Of a stretch of DNA of 5,349 bases, positions 1-5,110 are shown in pieces (within the stretch, counting starts at the first letter, position 1; every line of letters starts with the position of its first letter). Under the pieces are notes generated by a model. That model ran no database searches and was not told the origin of the DNA. It saw only the letters and a program-made list of their open reading frames with translations. A program made the translations under genes and the position numbers. The DNA is from an uncultured Clostridium sp. (lineage in GTDB: Bacteria > Bacillota > Clostridia > Lachnospirales > Lachnospiraceae): positions 1 through 5,349 of the forward strand of contig CAJJLI010000196.1 in NCBI GenBank assembly GCA_905192625.1, read 5' to 3'.

Positions 1-63
1 AAAAGTCGTCAGCTATCTGATGGAATCAGGCAAAGTTTATACTGGTGAGGTCACCCAATTACC
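1..63 (+). pseudogene. Out-of-frame 5' segment of the pectinesterase gene (frameshift near 60)
   Basis: Read from base 2, this stretch gives protein-like sequence (KVVSYLMESGKVYTGEVTQ) that continues open to a stop at 104-106. The FN3 domain that follows is in the frame starting at base 1, and that frame has a TGA at 46-48. Inserting one base at about 62-64 would join the two as ...VTQLP-APGNIYAS..., a natural domain-linker transition, so a single-base loss is the simplest explanation. The segment may be the end of an upstream catalytic or binding domain, but it is too short to name. No slippery heptamer is visible at the junction, so programmed frameshifting is not supported. Because it lies at the window edge, a sequencing or assembly error is as likely as a real mutation. 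Confidence 0.6.
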
Positions 64-2613
64 GCTCCTGGGAATATTTATGCTTCCAATGATGGTGGCG
101 TTTTAACAGTTCGTTGGGATAAGGTAGAAGAAGCGGATAGCTATGAAGTATATCGTTCAACATCAAAAGATGGTGAATATACAAAATTAAATACGACTAC
201 AGAAACATCTTATGTTGATGACAATTTTGATTTTGAACAACCATATTACTATTATGTAATTTCCCTTGGAGATAACAATAGTAGTAACCCTTCTAACAAG
301 GTATTTATCATGGCATCAAAAGGGCATACTGGTGATTACGTGTATGGAAAAGAAGCTCCAAGCATTGAAATTACTCAAAAGCCAAATGATACCGTAACAA
401 GTGGAGAAGTAGTTTTAGCAGGTAAGGTTGATACAAATTCTACTGTTTCTCTTGTTTTAAATGGAGAAGTAGTTAAAACTTCAAGTGAAGTGTTTGATTT
501 TGCAATCTCATTAGAACAAGGTAGAAATGACATTGAACTTATTGTAAAAGCAGAAGATGGAAGAGCAACAAGAAAAACGTTTAATTTTGTTTACCTTACA
601 TCCTATGATATTTTAGTTGACGGTTCTTATGAAGGAACTGACGGCGAATTAGTAGATAACGTTCCAGTATATAAAACATTAGAGGCAGCTTTAAACGCAG
701 CAGATGAAAATGGAACTCTTATTTACATAAAGAATGGTAGATATTATGAAAAATTAACGATTAACAAAAAAAATATTTCATTGATTGGTGAAGATAGTGA
801 AAAAACTGTACTTTACTATGATGTAGCATCTGGCTCAAAAGATTCAGAGGGAAAAGATTATGGAACAAGTGGAAGTGCAAGTATCACGATAAATGCAAGT
901 GCTTCTAATTTCTCCGCTGAAAACTTAACAATTTCCAACGAGTTTGATTATGTAAAGGCAGTAGCTGAGAAATTTGTTGGAACACAGGCAGTTGCACTAT
1001 TAAACAAATCCGATGGATCTGTATTTACAAATGTTCGTATGTATGGATATCAGGATACACTTTGTGCACACTCTAATAGCCAATATTATTACAAATGTTA
1101 TATTGCAGGAAATGTTGATTATATTTTTGGTGGTGCAAAAGCAGTATTTGAAGATAGTGATTTAGTAAACTTATTACCAGGTTACGTTACAGCAGCTAGT
1201 ACAGAAGCAGCACAGGAGTATGGATATGTATTTATTAACAGTCGTGTACTTGGTGCGAAAGATTTAGGCGTAGAATCGGTTTATTTAGCTCGTCCTTGGA
1301 GAGCAGATGCAGCAGTAACTTATATTGATTGCTATTTAGAAGACGTAGTAAGAAAAATTGGATATTCTGACATGAGTACTAATAGTTACAAGAATGCAAG
1401 ATTTTTTGAATACAATTCATATGGACCTGGATTTGCTGTAAACTCAGATCGTATTCAATTATCAAAAGAAGAAGTAGCAGAGTATACGAAGAGTAAAATT
1501 TTTGGAGCATTTGATGTGGACGCAAGATATGCTGAAATTTCTGGACTTTATGCAGGAAAAACAGAAACACCAGAGCCAACAGTAGCTCCAACAGCGATAC
1601 CAACAGAAACACCAGAGCCAACGGTGACACCAGATCCAACAGTGACACCAGAGCCAACAAGTACACCAAAACCAACAAGTACACCAAGTACAGGATCTGA
1701 TTCAGACAATGAATCTACAGTTTCTCCTACACCACAACCAGAAAAGGTTGAAATAGTTTCTGTTGATAAGAATGAAACAGTACAATCTATTTTAAAGAAA
1801 GACAAAAATAATTCTACAGCTATTATTGCAGCAGTAACTGGTGGAGAAAAAGGTAAAATATCCGTTTCTGTTGATGTAAGTTCTAATAAAGAACTAAAGA
1901 GCGGCGAACGTGTTTATGTATTCCGTGTTGACAGTAAGACTGGTAAACTTTTAAGCATCCCAGGTGGATATGGATATAAGGTTTCCGCAAATGGTAAAGT
2001 AGATTTAATTTTAGCAACAGAAGGTGAATATGTAATTCTTGAAAATGCTCCAAGCAATTCAGTAATTAGAAGTATACCTGCACAAGTTTGGTCAAGCATG
2101 GATTATAGTGTATTATATTTAGATGGGGAAATTGGAGCTACTAGAGAATTTAAATTACATCTTCCAGAAACAGTAGAGATTGTTAATTCTTTAAATGAAA
2201 AACCATCCTCAAAAGCAATGACTGTTGCAAAAGTAGAGTATTCTTCATCCAATACTGCAGTTGCGACTGTATCAAAAGATGGAGTAATTACAGCAAAATC
2301 AAATGGTAAAGCTGTAGTTGTTACTAAAGTAACCTTTGTTTCAGGAAAAGTCAAGATAATGAAACGTACAATCGTTGTAAAAGAACCAAGCGTTCGTTTT
2401 AATATTGCAAAAACTGTATTGAAAGTAAATGAAACGATTGATTATAGTGTAAAAGGTTTAGGATACCCAACAAATAAGATTGAAGTTTCTATTCAAAATA
2501 ATGGGGTATTAGAGTTAGTTGATGGTAAGATAAGAGCAGTGAAAGCTGGTAGCGCAGTGGTAACCGCAAAATACGGTGATGTTACTGTAACAACTGAAAT
2601 TACTGTTAAATAA
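49..2613 (+). CDS. Modular extracellular pectinesterase (CE8), 5'-incomplete
   Basis: Pectin methylesterase: hydrolyses methyl esters of homogalacturonan outside the cell, releasing methanol and exposing pectate to lyases. The first ATG in this frame (310) is internal, because an FN3 domain is already encoded at about 64-303 (TVRWDKVEEADSYEVYRS); the true start and any signal peptide lie to the left. Residues here count from the 310 ATG. Residues 17-95 form a bacterial Ig-like domain. Residues 98-400 are the CE8 beta-helix: GRYYEK (143-148), TQAVAL (Q226), YQDTL (Q248, nucleophile/acid pair D249), VDYIFG (D270) and LARPW (R328, W330). The D249-D270 spacing of 21 equals that of Erwinia PemA, so the active site looks intact. 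Residues 416-480 are a Pro/Thr linker. An unassigned beta-rich segment follows (about 480-590), then two Big_2-like modules (about 600-690 and 693-767; SSSNTAVATVSKDGVITAKS is typical). No LPXTG or SLH anchor is seen. The gene ends in TAA before a strong terminator. The CE8 assignment is firm; the intactness of the gene is not. Confidence 0.93.
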   Translation, partial: GHPITAPGNIYASNDGGVLTVRWDKVEEADSYEVYRSTSKDGEYTKLNTTTETSYVDDNFDFEQPYYYYVISLGDNNSSNPSNKVFIMASKGHTGDYVYGKEAPSIEITQKPNDTVTSGEVVLAGKVDTNSTVSLVLNGEVVKTSSEVFDFAISLEQGRNDIELIVKAEDGRATRKTFNFVYLTSYDILVDGSYEGTDGELVDNVPVYKTLEAALNAADENGTLIYIKNGRYYEKLTINKKNISLIGEDSEKTVLYYDVASGSKDSEGKDYGTSGSASITINASASNFSAENLTISNEFDYVKAVAEKFVGTQAVALLNKSDGSVFTNVRMYGYQDTLCAHSNSQYYYKCYIAGNVDYIFGGAKAVFEDSDLVNLLPGYVTAASTEAAQEYGYVFINSRVLGAKDLGVESVYLARPWRADAAVTYIDCYLEDVVRKIGYSDMSTNSYKNARFFEYNSYGPGFAVNSDRIQLSKEEVAEYTKSKIFGAFDVDARYAEISGLYAGKTETPEPTVAPTAIPTETPEPTVTPDPTVTPEPTSTPKPTSTPSTGSDSDNESTVSPTPQPEKVEIVSVDKNETVQSILKKDKNNSTAIIAAVTGGEKGKISVSVDVSSNKELKSGERVYVFRVDSKTGKLLSIPGGYGYKVSANGKVDLILATEGEYVILENAPSNSVIRSIPAQVWSSMDYSVLYLDGEIGATREFKLHLPETVEIVNSLNEKPSSKAMTVAKVEYSSSNTAVATVSKDGVITAKSNGKAVVVTKVTFVSGKVKIMKRTIVVKEPSVRFNIAKTVLKVNETIDYSVKGLGYPTNKIEVSIQNNGVLELVDGKIRAVKAGSAVVTAKYGDVTVTTEITVK
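1561..1695 (+). repeat. Pro/Thr linker-coding degenerate tandem repeats
   Basis: Repeats of roughly 18-24 bases built on ACACCAGAGCCAACAGT encode TPEPT, TPDPT and TPKPT units between the CE8 domain and the C-terminal modules of the pectinesterase. Such extended, often glycosylated linkers are common in clostridial secreted carbohydrate-active enzymes and let catalytic and accessory modules move independently. Near-identical units make this stretch prone to length change by slippage. Confidence 0.85.
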
Positions 2614-2637
2614 TTTTAAACACAGGTTCTTTGTCAA

Positions 2638-2673
2638 GTGCTGGTACGAGATGTAATATACCTGTACCAACAC
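2638..2673. repeat. Imperfect inverted repeat after the pectinesterase gene
   Basis: GTGCTGGTAC (2638-2647) and GTACCAACAC (2664-2673) are complementary at 9 of 10 positions plus one G-U pair, with a 16-nt loop. No T-run follows directly. It lies 24 bp after the pectinesterase stop and 4 bp before the main terminator hairpin, so it may protect the mRNA 3' end or act as an accessory hairpin. Function is inferred only. Confidence 0.5.
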
Positions 2674-2677
2674 TGAT

Positions 2678-2738
2678 AAAAAGGTTCTAAAACGTTTGAA
2701 TTTTCCATTTCATAGGAAAAGCGTTTTAGAACCTTTTT
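2678..2738. terminator. Bidirectional rho-independent terminator between convergent genes
   Basis: A perfect 17-bp stem is formed by 2678-2694 (AAAAAGGTTCTAAAACG) and 2722-2738. Inside it is a second 6-bp stem, TTTTCC (2701-2706) with GGAAAA (2715-2720). The outer arms begin with an A-run and end with a T-run, so a U-tract follows the stem on either strand. It should stop the pectinesterase transcript from the left and the 91-aa-gene operon from the right. Confidence 0.85.
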
Positions 2739-2782
2739 AATTTGCGTATAAACGTGAGGTATTATATCAATAATAGATATTT

Positions 2783-3058
2783 TTACTTATTCATTAAAGG
2801 CATCATTTTTTTCAACATTTCAAATTTCTGACGATCTGCAGGAGCTAGATTTGCTGTTAATATTTCAGTAATTAAGTCTGTTTCTTGTTGTGAAAAATTA
2901 AGTCCTTGAGATTTAAGTTTAGTATTTGCATTCATCATTAATGGGAGCAATTTATCCATAGTAGCGTTTTTACTATTCTTGCTAAGCTCTAAAAGAATTT
3001 GTTTTTTGGCGGGGTGAATATTTTTCATTGCAGGGTGATTGATCCAATCTGTATTCAT
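2783..3058 (-). CDS. Unrecognised small helical protein (91 aa), second gene of an operon
   Basis: I do not recognise a named family. The protein is small and predicted largely helical, with no signal peptide or membrane segment, so it is probably cytoplasmic. A central part, roughly residues 32-68 (KLLPLMMNANTKLKSQGLNF, then QQETDLITEIL), leads into a C-terminal motif, LAPADRQKFEMLKKMM (71-86). This motif resembles the last residues of the neighbouring 321-aa protein (LTPEQKNTFESMKML). A similar Pro-started helix occurs near the N-terminus (HPAKKQILLELSK, 15-27), hinting at an internal repeat. The start is supported by GAGGT at 3065-3069, 6 nt upstream of the ATG. It begins 44 bp after the stop of the upstream gene with no promoter or terminator visible in the gap, so co-transcription is likely; the bidirectional terminator lies 45 bp past its stop. 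The reading frame is convincing; any function would be a guess. Confidence 0.82.
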   Translation of the reverse strand: MNTDWINHPAMKNIHPAKKQILLELSKNSKNATMDKLLPLMMNANTKLKSQGLNFSQQETDLITEILTANLAPADRQKFEMLKKMMPLMNK

Positions 3059-3102
3059 TTACATACCTCATTTCTAATATTTTTTATGACATACATTAAA
3101 AT

Positions 3103-4068
3103 TTAGGAATTAAACATTCCTGAATTAAACAACATCTTCATAGATTCAAATGTATTTTTTTGTTCCGGTGTCAACATAGTTCCAAGCATATCCATCATTT
3201 GCTGAGTATTCATAGATTGAGAATTGTCATTTGATTTATCCTCTTGGGCTTGTTCTTGTTGCGAATTCTCACTCTGTAATGGATGAGCGTGTTGTTCAGA
3301 ACCAAACTGTTGTTGTGCGCTCTTTTGAGGCTGTTGGTGCTCTTGCTGATGGTTCTCGAATGTGTTATGTGAAGTATTATGAAAATGATCTTGAGATGGT
3401 GAATGATTATAAGTAAATTCGTTTTCAAAATTATAATCATTGTCTTGATTTGTTTGCTTGGTATCATTGTGATTGCTTGATGGTGAGGTTCTCATTTGTG
3501 CTGCTTGCAAGGTATCTTGCATTTGTTCATAATTCAAAGGATTTGGTTTATTATCATAAATAAAATCATCGACGTAATCAAGGTTATTATTAAAATTTGT
3601 TGACTCATTATTGTACTTGCTTTCCTCAGGATATGGTGATGCATTCATAGATTGATTAAACGCATTATTCATTGTCTGGTCATTACTGGATGTATCTTGA
3701 TTAAACATAGACATCATGGAAGACATCATCTGATACGTTTCAAACATGCGTTTCATACTAAATATGTTGAGGAATTTATCCACTAAAGATTTTTCTTCGC
3801 TACTACAAACGGGACGAATACCTTTCAACAAACCTTCAAAGTCAACATTTTTCATAGAAAATGAAAAAGCTGATACAGTCTTTTTTTGCGAAAGCAGTTG
3901 GACAGAATCCATTACGTCATAAATAGAAGATAGAAAGTGCAAGGACCTTTGGGTATCAGGATCAAAATATGGAGAAGCTGCTTTAATTAGGGTAGCAATG
4001 TGGCTAGTGCCAATATCATTTTTAGTTTCGCTCGTTCCAGAATCATCAGCTTGATATGCAAAATCCAT
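3103..4068 (-). CDS. Unrecognised protein (321 aa) with Asn/Gln-rich disordered middle, first gene of an operon
   Basis: No family recognised. The frame is open from 4098, but I chose the ATG at 4068 (MDFAYQ...). GGAGG at 4076-4080 sits 7 nt upstream of it, and the predicted transcription start (about 4097) coincides with the earlier ATG. Residues 22-122 are ordered and mostly helical, with FDPDTQRSLHFLSSIYDVMD (35-54), SSEEKSLVDKFLNIF (89-103) and a Met-rich end (MMSSMMSMF, 114-122). Residues about 123-285 are low-complexity, dominated by Asn, Gln, Ser, His and Asp/Glu, and presumably disordered. Residues 286-321 return to a Met-rich amphipathic helix (QQMMDMLGTMLTPEQKNTFE, 289-308). That ending resembles the C-terminus of the 91-aa protein encoded next, suggesting the two interact or share a partner. 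No signal peptide or transmembrane segment is seen. The architecture is two helical ends joined by a long flexible tether. Confidence in the gene is high; its role is unknown. Confidence 0.85.
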   Translation of the reverse strand: MDFAYQADDSGTSETKNDIGTSHIATLIKAASPYFDPDTQRSLHFLSSIYDVMDSVQLLSQKKTVSAFSFSMKNVDFEGLLKGIRPVCSSEEKSLVDKFLNIFSMKRMFETYQMMSSMMSMFNQDTSSNDQTMNNAFNQSMNASPYPEESKYNNESTNFNNNLDYVDDFIYDNKPNPLNYEQMQDTLQAAQMRTSPSSNHNDTKQTNQDNDYNFENEFTYNHSPSQDHFHNTSHNTFENHQQEHQQPQKSAQQQFGSEQHAHPLQSENSQQEQAQEDKSNDNSQSMNTQQMMDMLGTMLTPEQKNTFESMKMLFNSGMFNS

Positions 4069-4103
4069 TTGAATCCCTCCTTTATGTTGATTTTTCATTC
4101 CTT

Positions 4104-4132
4104 TGTATATTGCATGTCATATTCTTTTGCAA
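4104..4132 (-). promoter_or_regulatory. Sigma-A-type promoter of the 321-aa/91-aa operon
   Basis: On the minus strand, TTGCAA (4132-4127) and TATACA (4109-4104) are separated by exactly 17 bp. The predicted start near 4097 gives a leader of about 29 nt containing GGAGG before the ATG at 4068. A sporulation-sigma reading is weaker: CATGCAAT here resembles a sigma-E -10 (CATACAAT), but the matching upstream box is poorly spaced. Confidence 0.6.
4109..4117. repeat. GCATGT-type repeat, copy 1 (overlaps -10 of operon promoter)
   Basis: ATTGCATGT at 4109-4117 recurs exactly at 4139-4147, 30 bp away or about three helical turns. It abuts the -10 box of the operon promoter, so a bound protein there could block polymerase. 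Operator function is inferred. Confidence 0.4.
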
Positions 4133-4138
4133 GTATAC

Positions 4139-4151
4139 ATTGCATGTTTAA
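4139..4151. repeat. GCATGT-type repeat, copy 2 (upstream of -35)
   Basis: This second ATTGCATGT (4139-4147) lies 7 bp upstream of the operon's -35 box. With the following bases it also gives TTGCATGTTTAA (4140-4151), which is repeated exactly at 4303-4314 on the far side of the luxS terminator. The position would suit an activator or a second operator half. Confidence 0.4.
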
Positions 4152-4203
4152 AAATATACTACGCTATAATATATTCACCAGAAAGGAAATAATTCCAAAA
4201 GAA

Positions 4204-4256
4204 AAAGGATTTTACAAGATAGCACGAATATTATGTACTATTTTGTAAAACCCTTT
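4204..4256 (-). terminator. Rho-independent terminator of luxS
   Basis: A 19-bp stem, 4204-4222 paired with 4238-4256, has two imperfect positions and a 15-nt loop. On the minus strand it is followed by a U-rich tract (TTTTTCTTTT, complementing about 4197-4206). It lies 84 bp beyond the luxS stop and upstream of the next minus-strand promoter, so it should insulate luxS from the following operon. On the plus strand the stem is not followed by a T-run. Confidence 0.75.
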
Positions 4257-4302
4257 ATAAATTGCTTTATTAATGAATATAAATTTTAAATATTGTATGA
4301 AT

Positions 4303-4327
4303 TTGCATGTTTAAGACTTACGCATGT
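4303..4327. repeat. GCATGT-type repeats, copies 3 and 4 (after luxS stop)
   Basis: TTGCATGTTTAA (4303-4314) is identical to 4140-4151, and another GCATGT occurs at 4322-4327, giving four GCATGT sites in about 215 bp of AT-rich intergenic DNA. These two lie between the luxS stop and its terminator, so they fall in the luxS 3' untranslated region. The 4257-4339 interval shows nothing else that I can identify. Confidence 0.35.
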
Positions 4328-4339
4328 TTTTCTTTGACT

Positions 4340-4819
4340 TTAATTTGGGTAGATAAGTCTAGTATCATCGATTGAAGAAAGAACCTCGTTTAGGTAACGA
4401 TTCGCAATGTATTTTGCCATTGGTAGGTTCATATCTAAGTAATTGCCACAGTTAAAAGCAGCAGCTCCAGGAACTTCTCCTTCGAAATCACGTACAAATT
4501 CAAACATATTAGTAAGAAGAGGAACGATATCTTTGGACTCGTAATCTCCAGCAAGTAGGAGATAAAAACCGGTTCTACATCCCATAGGTCCAAAGTAAAT
4601 AATCTTATTTCCAAAGTCTTTGTCATTGCGTAAATAAGTTGCAGCTAAGTGTTCAATGGTATGAATTTCAGCTGTATTCATAACTGGTTCAAAATTCGGT
4701 CTAGTCACACGAATATCAAAAGTAGTAATTATTTCATTTCCTACGGTATCTTTTCTAGAGACGTAAACACCAGGAAGTAATTTTAAATGATCAATTGTGA
4801 AGCTGGAAATTTGTTTCAT
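4340..4819 (-). CDS. luxS: S-ribosylhomocysteine lyase (LuxS, AI-2 synthase)
   Basis: LuxS cleaves S-ribosylhomocysteine to homocysteine and 4,5-dihydroxy-2,3-pentanedione, the precursor of autoinducer-2. It acts in the cytoplasm downstream of the Pfs nucleosidase in the activated methyl cycle. The 159-aa length is normal for the family. Key residues are present: HTIEH with metal ligands H53 and H57 and catalytic E56, catalytic C81 in GPMGCRTG, and the third metal ligand C124 in NCGN. The N-terminal FTIDH (7-11), the usual substrate/dimer-interface segment, is also present. The start at 4819 is chosen because AGGAG (4828-4832) precedes it by 8 nt and the protein then begins with the family-typical MKQI..F.IDH. 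The frame stays open 86 codons further upstream, but that part runs through promoters and repeats and is not LuxS-like. It appears monocistronic: own terminator at 4204-4256, and no pfs or methionine-cycle gene in view. The identification is secure. Confidence 0.97.
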   Translation of the reverse strand: MKQISSFTIDHLKLLPGVYVSRKDTVGNEIITTFDIRVTRPNFEPVMNTAEIHTIEHLAATYLRNDKDFGNKIIYFGPMGCRTGFYLLLAGDYESKDIVPLLTNMFEFVRDFEGEVPGAAAFNCGNYLDMNLPMAKYIANRYLNEVLSSIDDTRLIYPN

Positions 4820-4830
4820 CAGACATTCTC

Positions 4831-4853
4831 CTTTTAATGATATAATGATAGCG
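4831..4853. repeat. 23-bp direct repeat, copy 1 (next to luxS RBS)
   Basis: This copy matches 4881-4903 at 21 of 23 positions, including the perfect 16-mer TGATATAATGATAGCG (4838-4853). It directly abuts the luxS Shine-Dalgarno, sharing its edge with that site. On the minus strand it supplies the TATCAT of a candidate luxS promoter; on the plus strand it contains TGATATAAT, an extended -10 box. Confidence 0.7.
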
Positions 4854-4872
4854 ATTGGAGTAACAAGGTCAA
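4845..4872 (-). promoter_or_regulatory. Candidate proximal luxS promoter
   Basis: On the minus strand TTGACC (4872-4867) is followed after 16 bp by TATCAT (4850-4845). The start would be near 4838, giving a very short leader with the RBS only a few bases in. The -35 match is good and the -10 is moderate. It overlaps the first direct-repeat copy. Confidence 0.45.
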
Positions 4873-4969
4873 GAATAGGACTTTTCCTGATATAATGATA
4901 GCGGAATGAGCTATTGCAAGCCTGCTTGTTTATACGACTCCAATTGGAAGGGGGAGATTTTTGTATCTC
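4854..4969 (-). promoter_or_regulatory. Possible structured luxS leader RNA
   Basis: If transcription starts at the distal promoter (about 4973), the leader holds several complementary segments. A hairpin near the 5' end pairs GAGAT with ATCTC (4954-4969, 6-nt loop). ATTGGAGT (4944-4937) complements ACTCCAAT (4861-4854) and would close a 75-nt domain. Inside it, ATAGC/GCTAT (4914-4910 with 4902-4898, 7-nt loop) and AGGA/TCCT form small stems. Because GCTAT is duplicated in the direct repeat, ATAGC could pair with the distal copy or with the copy beside the RBS. I see no match to the SAM (S-box) or T-box consensus. The stems are short, so this is suggestive only. Confidence 0.3.
4881..4903. 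repeat. 23-bp direct repeat, copy 2
   Basis: This is the partner of 4831-4853, offset by exactly 50 bp, and differs only at the two bases after CTTTT (CC instead of AA). On the plus strand it again carries TGATATAAT. Its TAGCG end forms one arm of the ATAGC/GCTAT hairpin at 4898-4914. The bases between the copies are not repeated. Confidence 0.7.
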
Positions 4970-4979
4970 ATTTGATTTC

Positions 4980-4985
4980 ATTATA
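4980..4985 (-). promoter_or_regulatory. Candidate distal luxS promoter (extended -10)
   Basis: The minus strand reads TGTTATAAT: a perfect TATAAT (4985-4980) with an upstream TGn extension. The -35 region is weak (TTGTTT at 15 bp), as is common for extended -10 promoters. A start near 4973 gives a leader of about 154 nt for luxS. Confidence 0.5.
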
Positions 4986-5017
4986 ACATAATAGATTTTA
5001 AAACAAAAGAAATTACA

Positions 5018-5046
5018 TGGATTTTTTAAATGCTTTCCGATATAAT
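5018..5046 (+). promoter_or_regulatory. Candidate promoter of the HAD gene
   Basis: A perfect TATAAT at 5041-5046 lies 17 bp downstream of a weak TGGATT (5018-5023). The start would be near 5053, a leader of about 58 nt before the ATG at 5111. The eleven bases TATAATGAAAT here also occur, inverted, at the distal luxS promoter, so the divergent pair shares its start-site sequence. Confidence 0.45.
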
Positions 5047-5110
5047 GAAATAAAGTAATGAGTAGTAGAGATTTCATAATAAATTAAAGTACATATAGAA
5101 AGGGCATCGT

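Noticed and set aside
40..66. Programmed -1 frameshift in the pectinesterase gene
   Set aside because: No slippery X-XXY-YYZ heptamer or downstream stimulatory stem is apparent, and a single-base deletion explains the break better.
310..312. ATG at 310 as the true start of the pectinesterase
   Set aside because: A clear FN3 domain is encoded in the same frame from about 64 to 303 and runs directly into it, and there is no Shine-Dalgarno site or signal peptide at 310.
1379..2354. Minus-strand open frames within the pectinesterase gene
   Set aside because: Their repetitive Val/Gly/Ser or Leu/Val sequences are reverse translations of the Pro/Thr linker and neighbouring coding DNA, with no independent signals.
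3210..3467. Overlapping open frames on both strands within the Asn/Gln-rich coding region (3210-3467 minus, 3231-3416 plus)
   Set aside because: They are shadows created by the low-complexity composition of the real gene.
4069..4098. Ten-residue longer start (MKNQHKGGIQ) for the 321-aa protein
   Set aside because: The upstream ATG has only a poor, too-close RBS and coincides with the predicted transcription start. The ATG at 4068 has a strong GGAGG 7 nt away.
4000..4248. Plus-strand open frame across the operon promoter and luxS terminator
   Set aside because: It overlaps the start of the 321-aa gene, the promoter and the terminator hairpin, has no RBS, and its composition is not protein-like.
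4820..4985. SAM riboswitch (S-box), T-box or CRISPR repeat upstream of luxS
   Set aside because: No S-box core or T-box specificity/antiterminator signature is visible. Two repeat copies with one 27-bp unique interval are too few and lack CRISPR features.
4820..5077. Upstream in-frame extension of luxS to an ATG at 5077
   Set aside because: LuxS is complete from 4819 with a good RBS. The extension is not LuxS-like and runs through the direct repeats and a -10 box.
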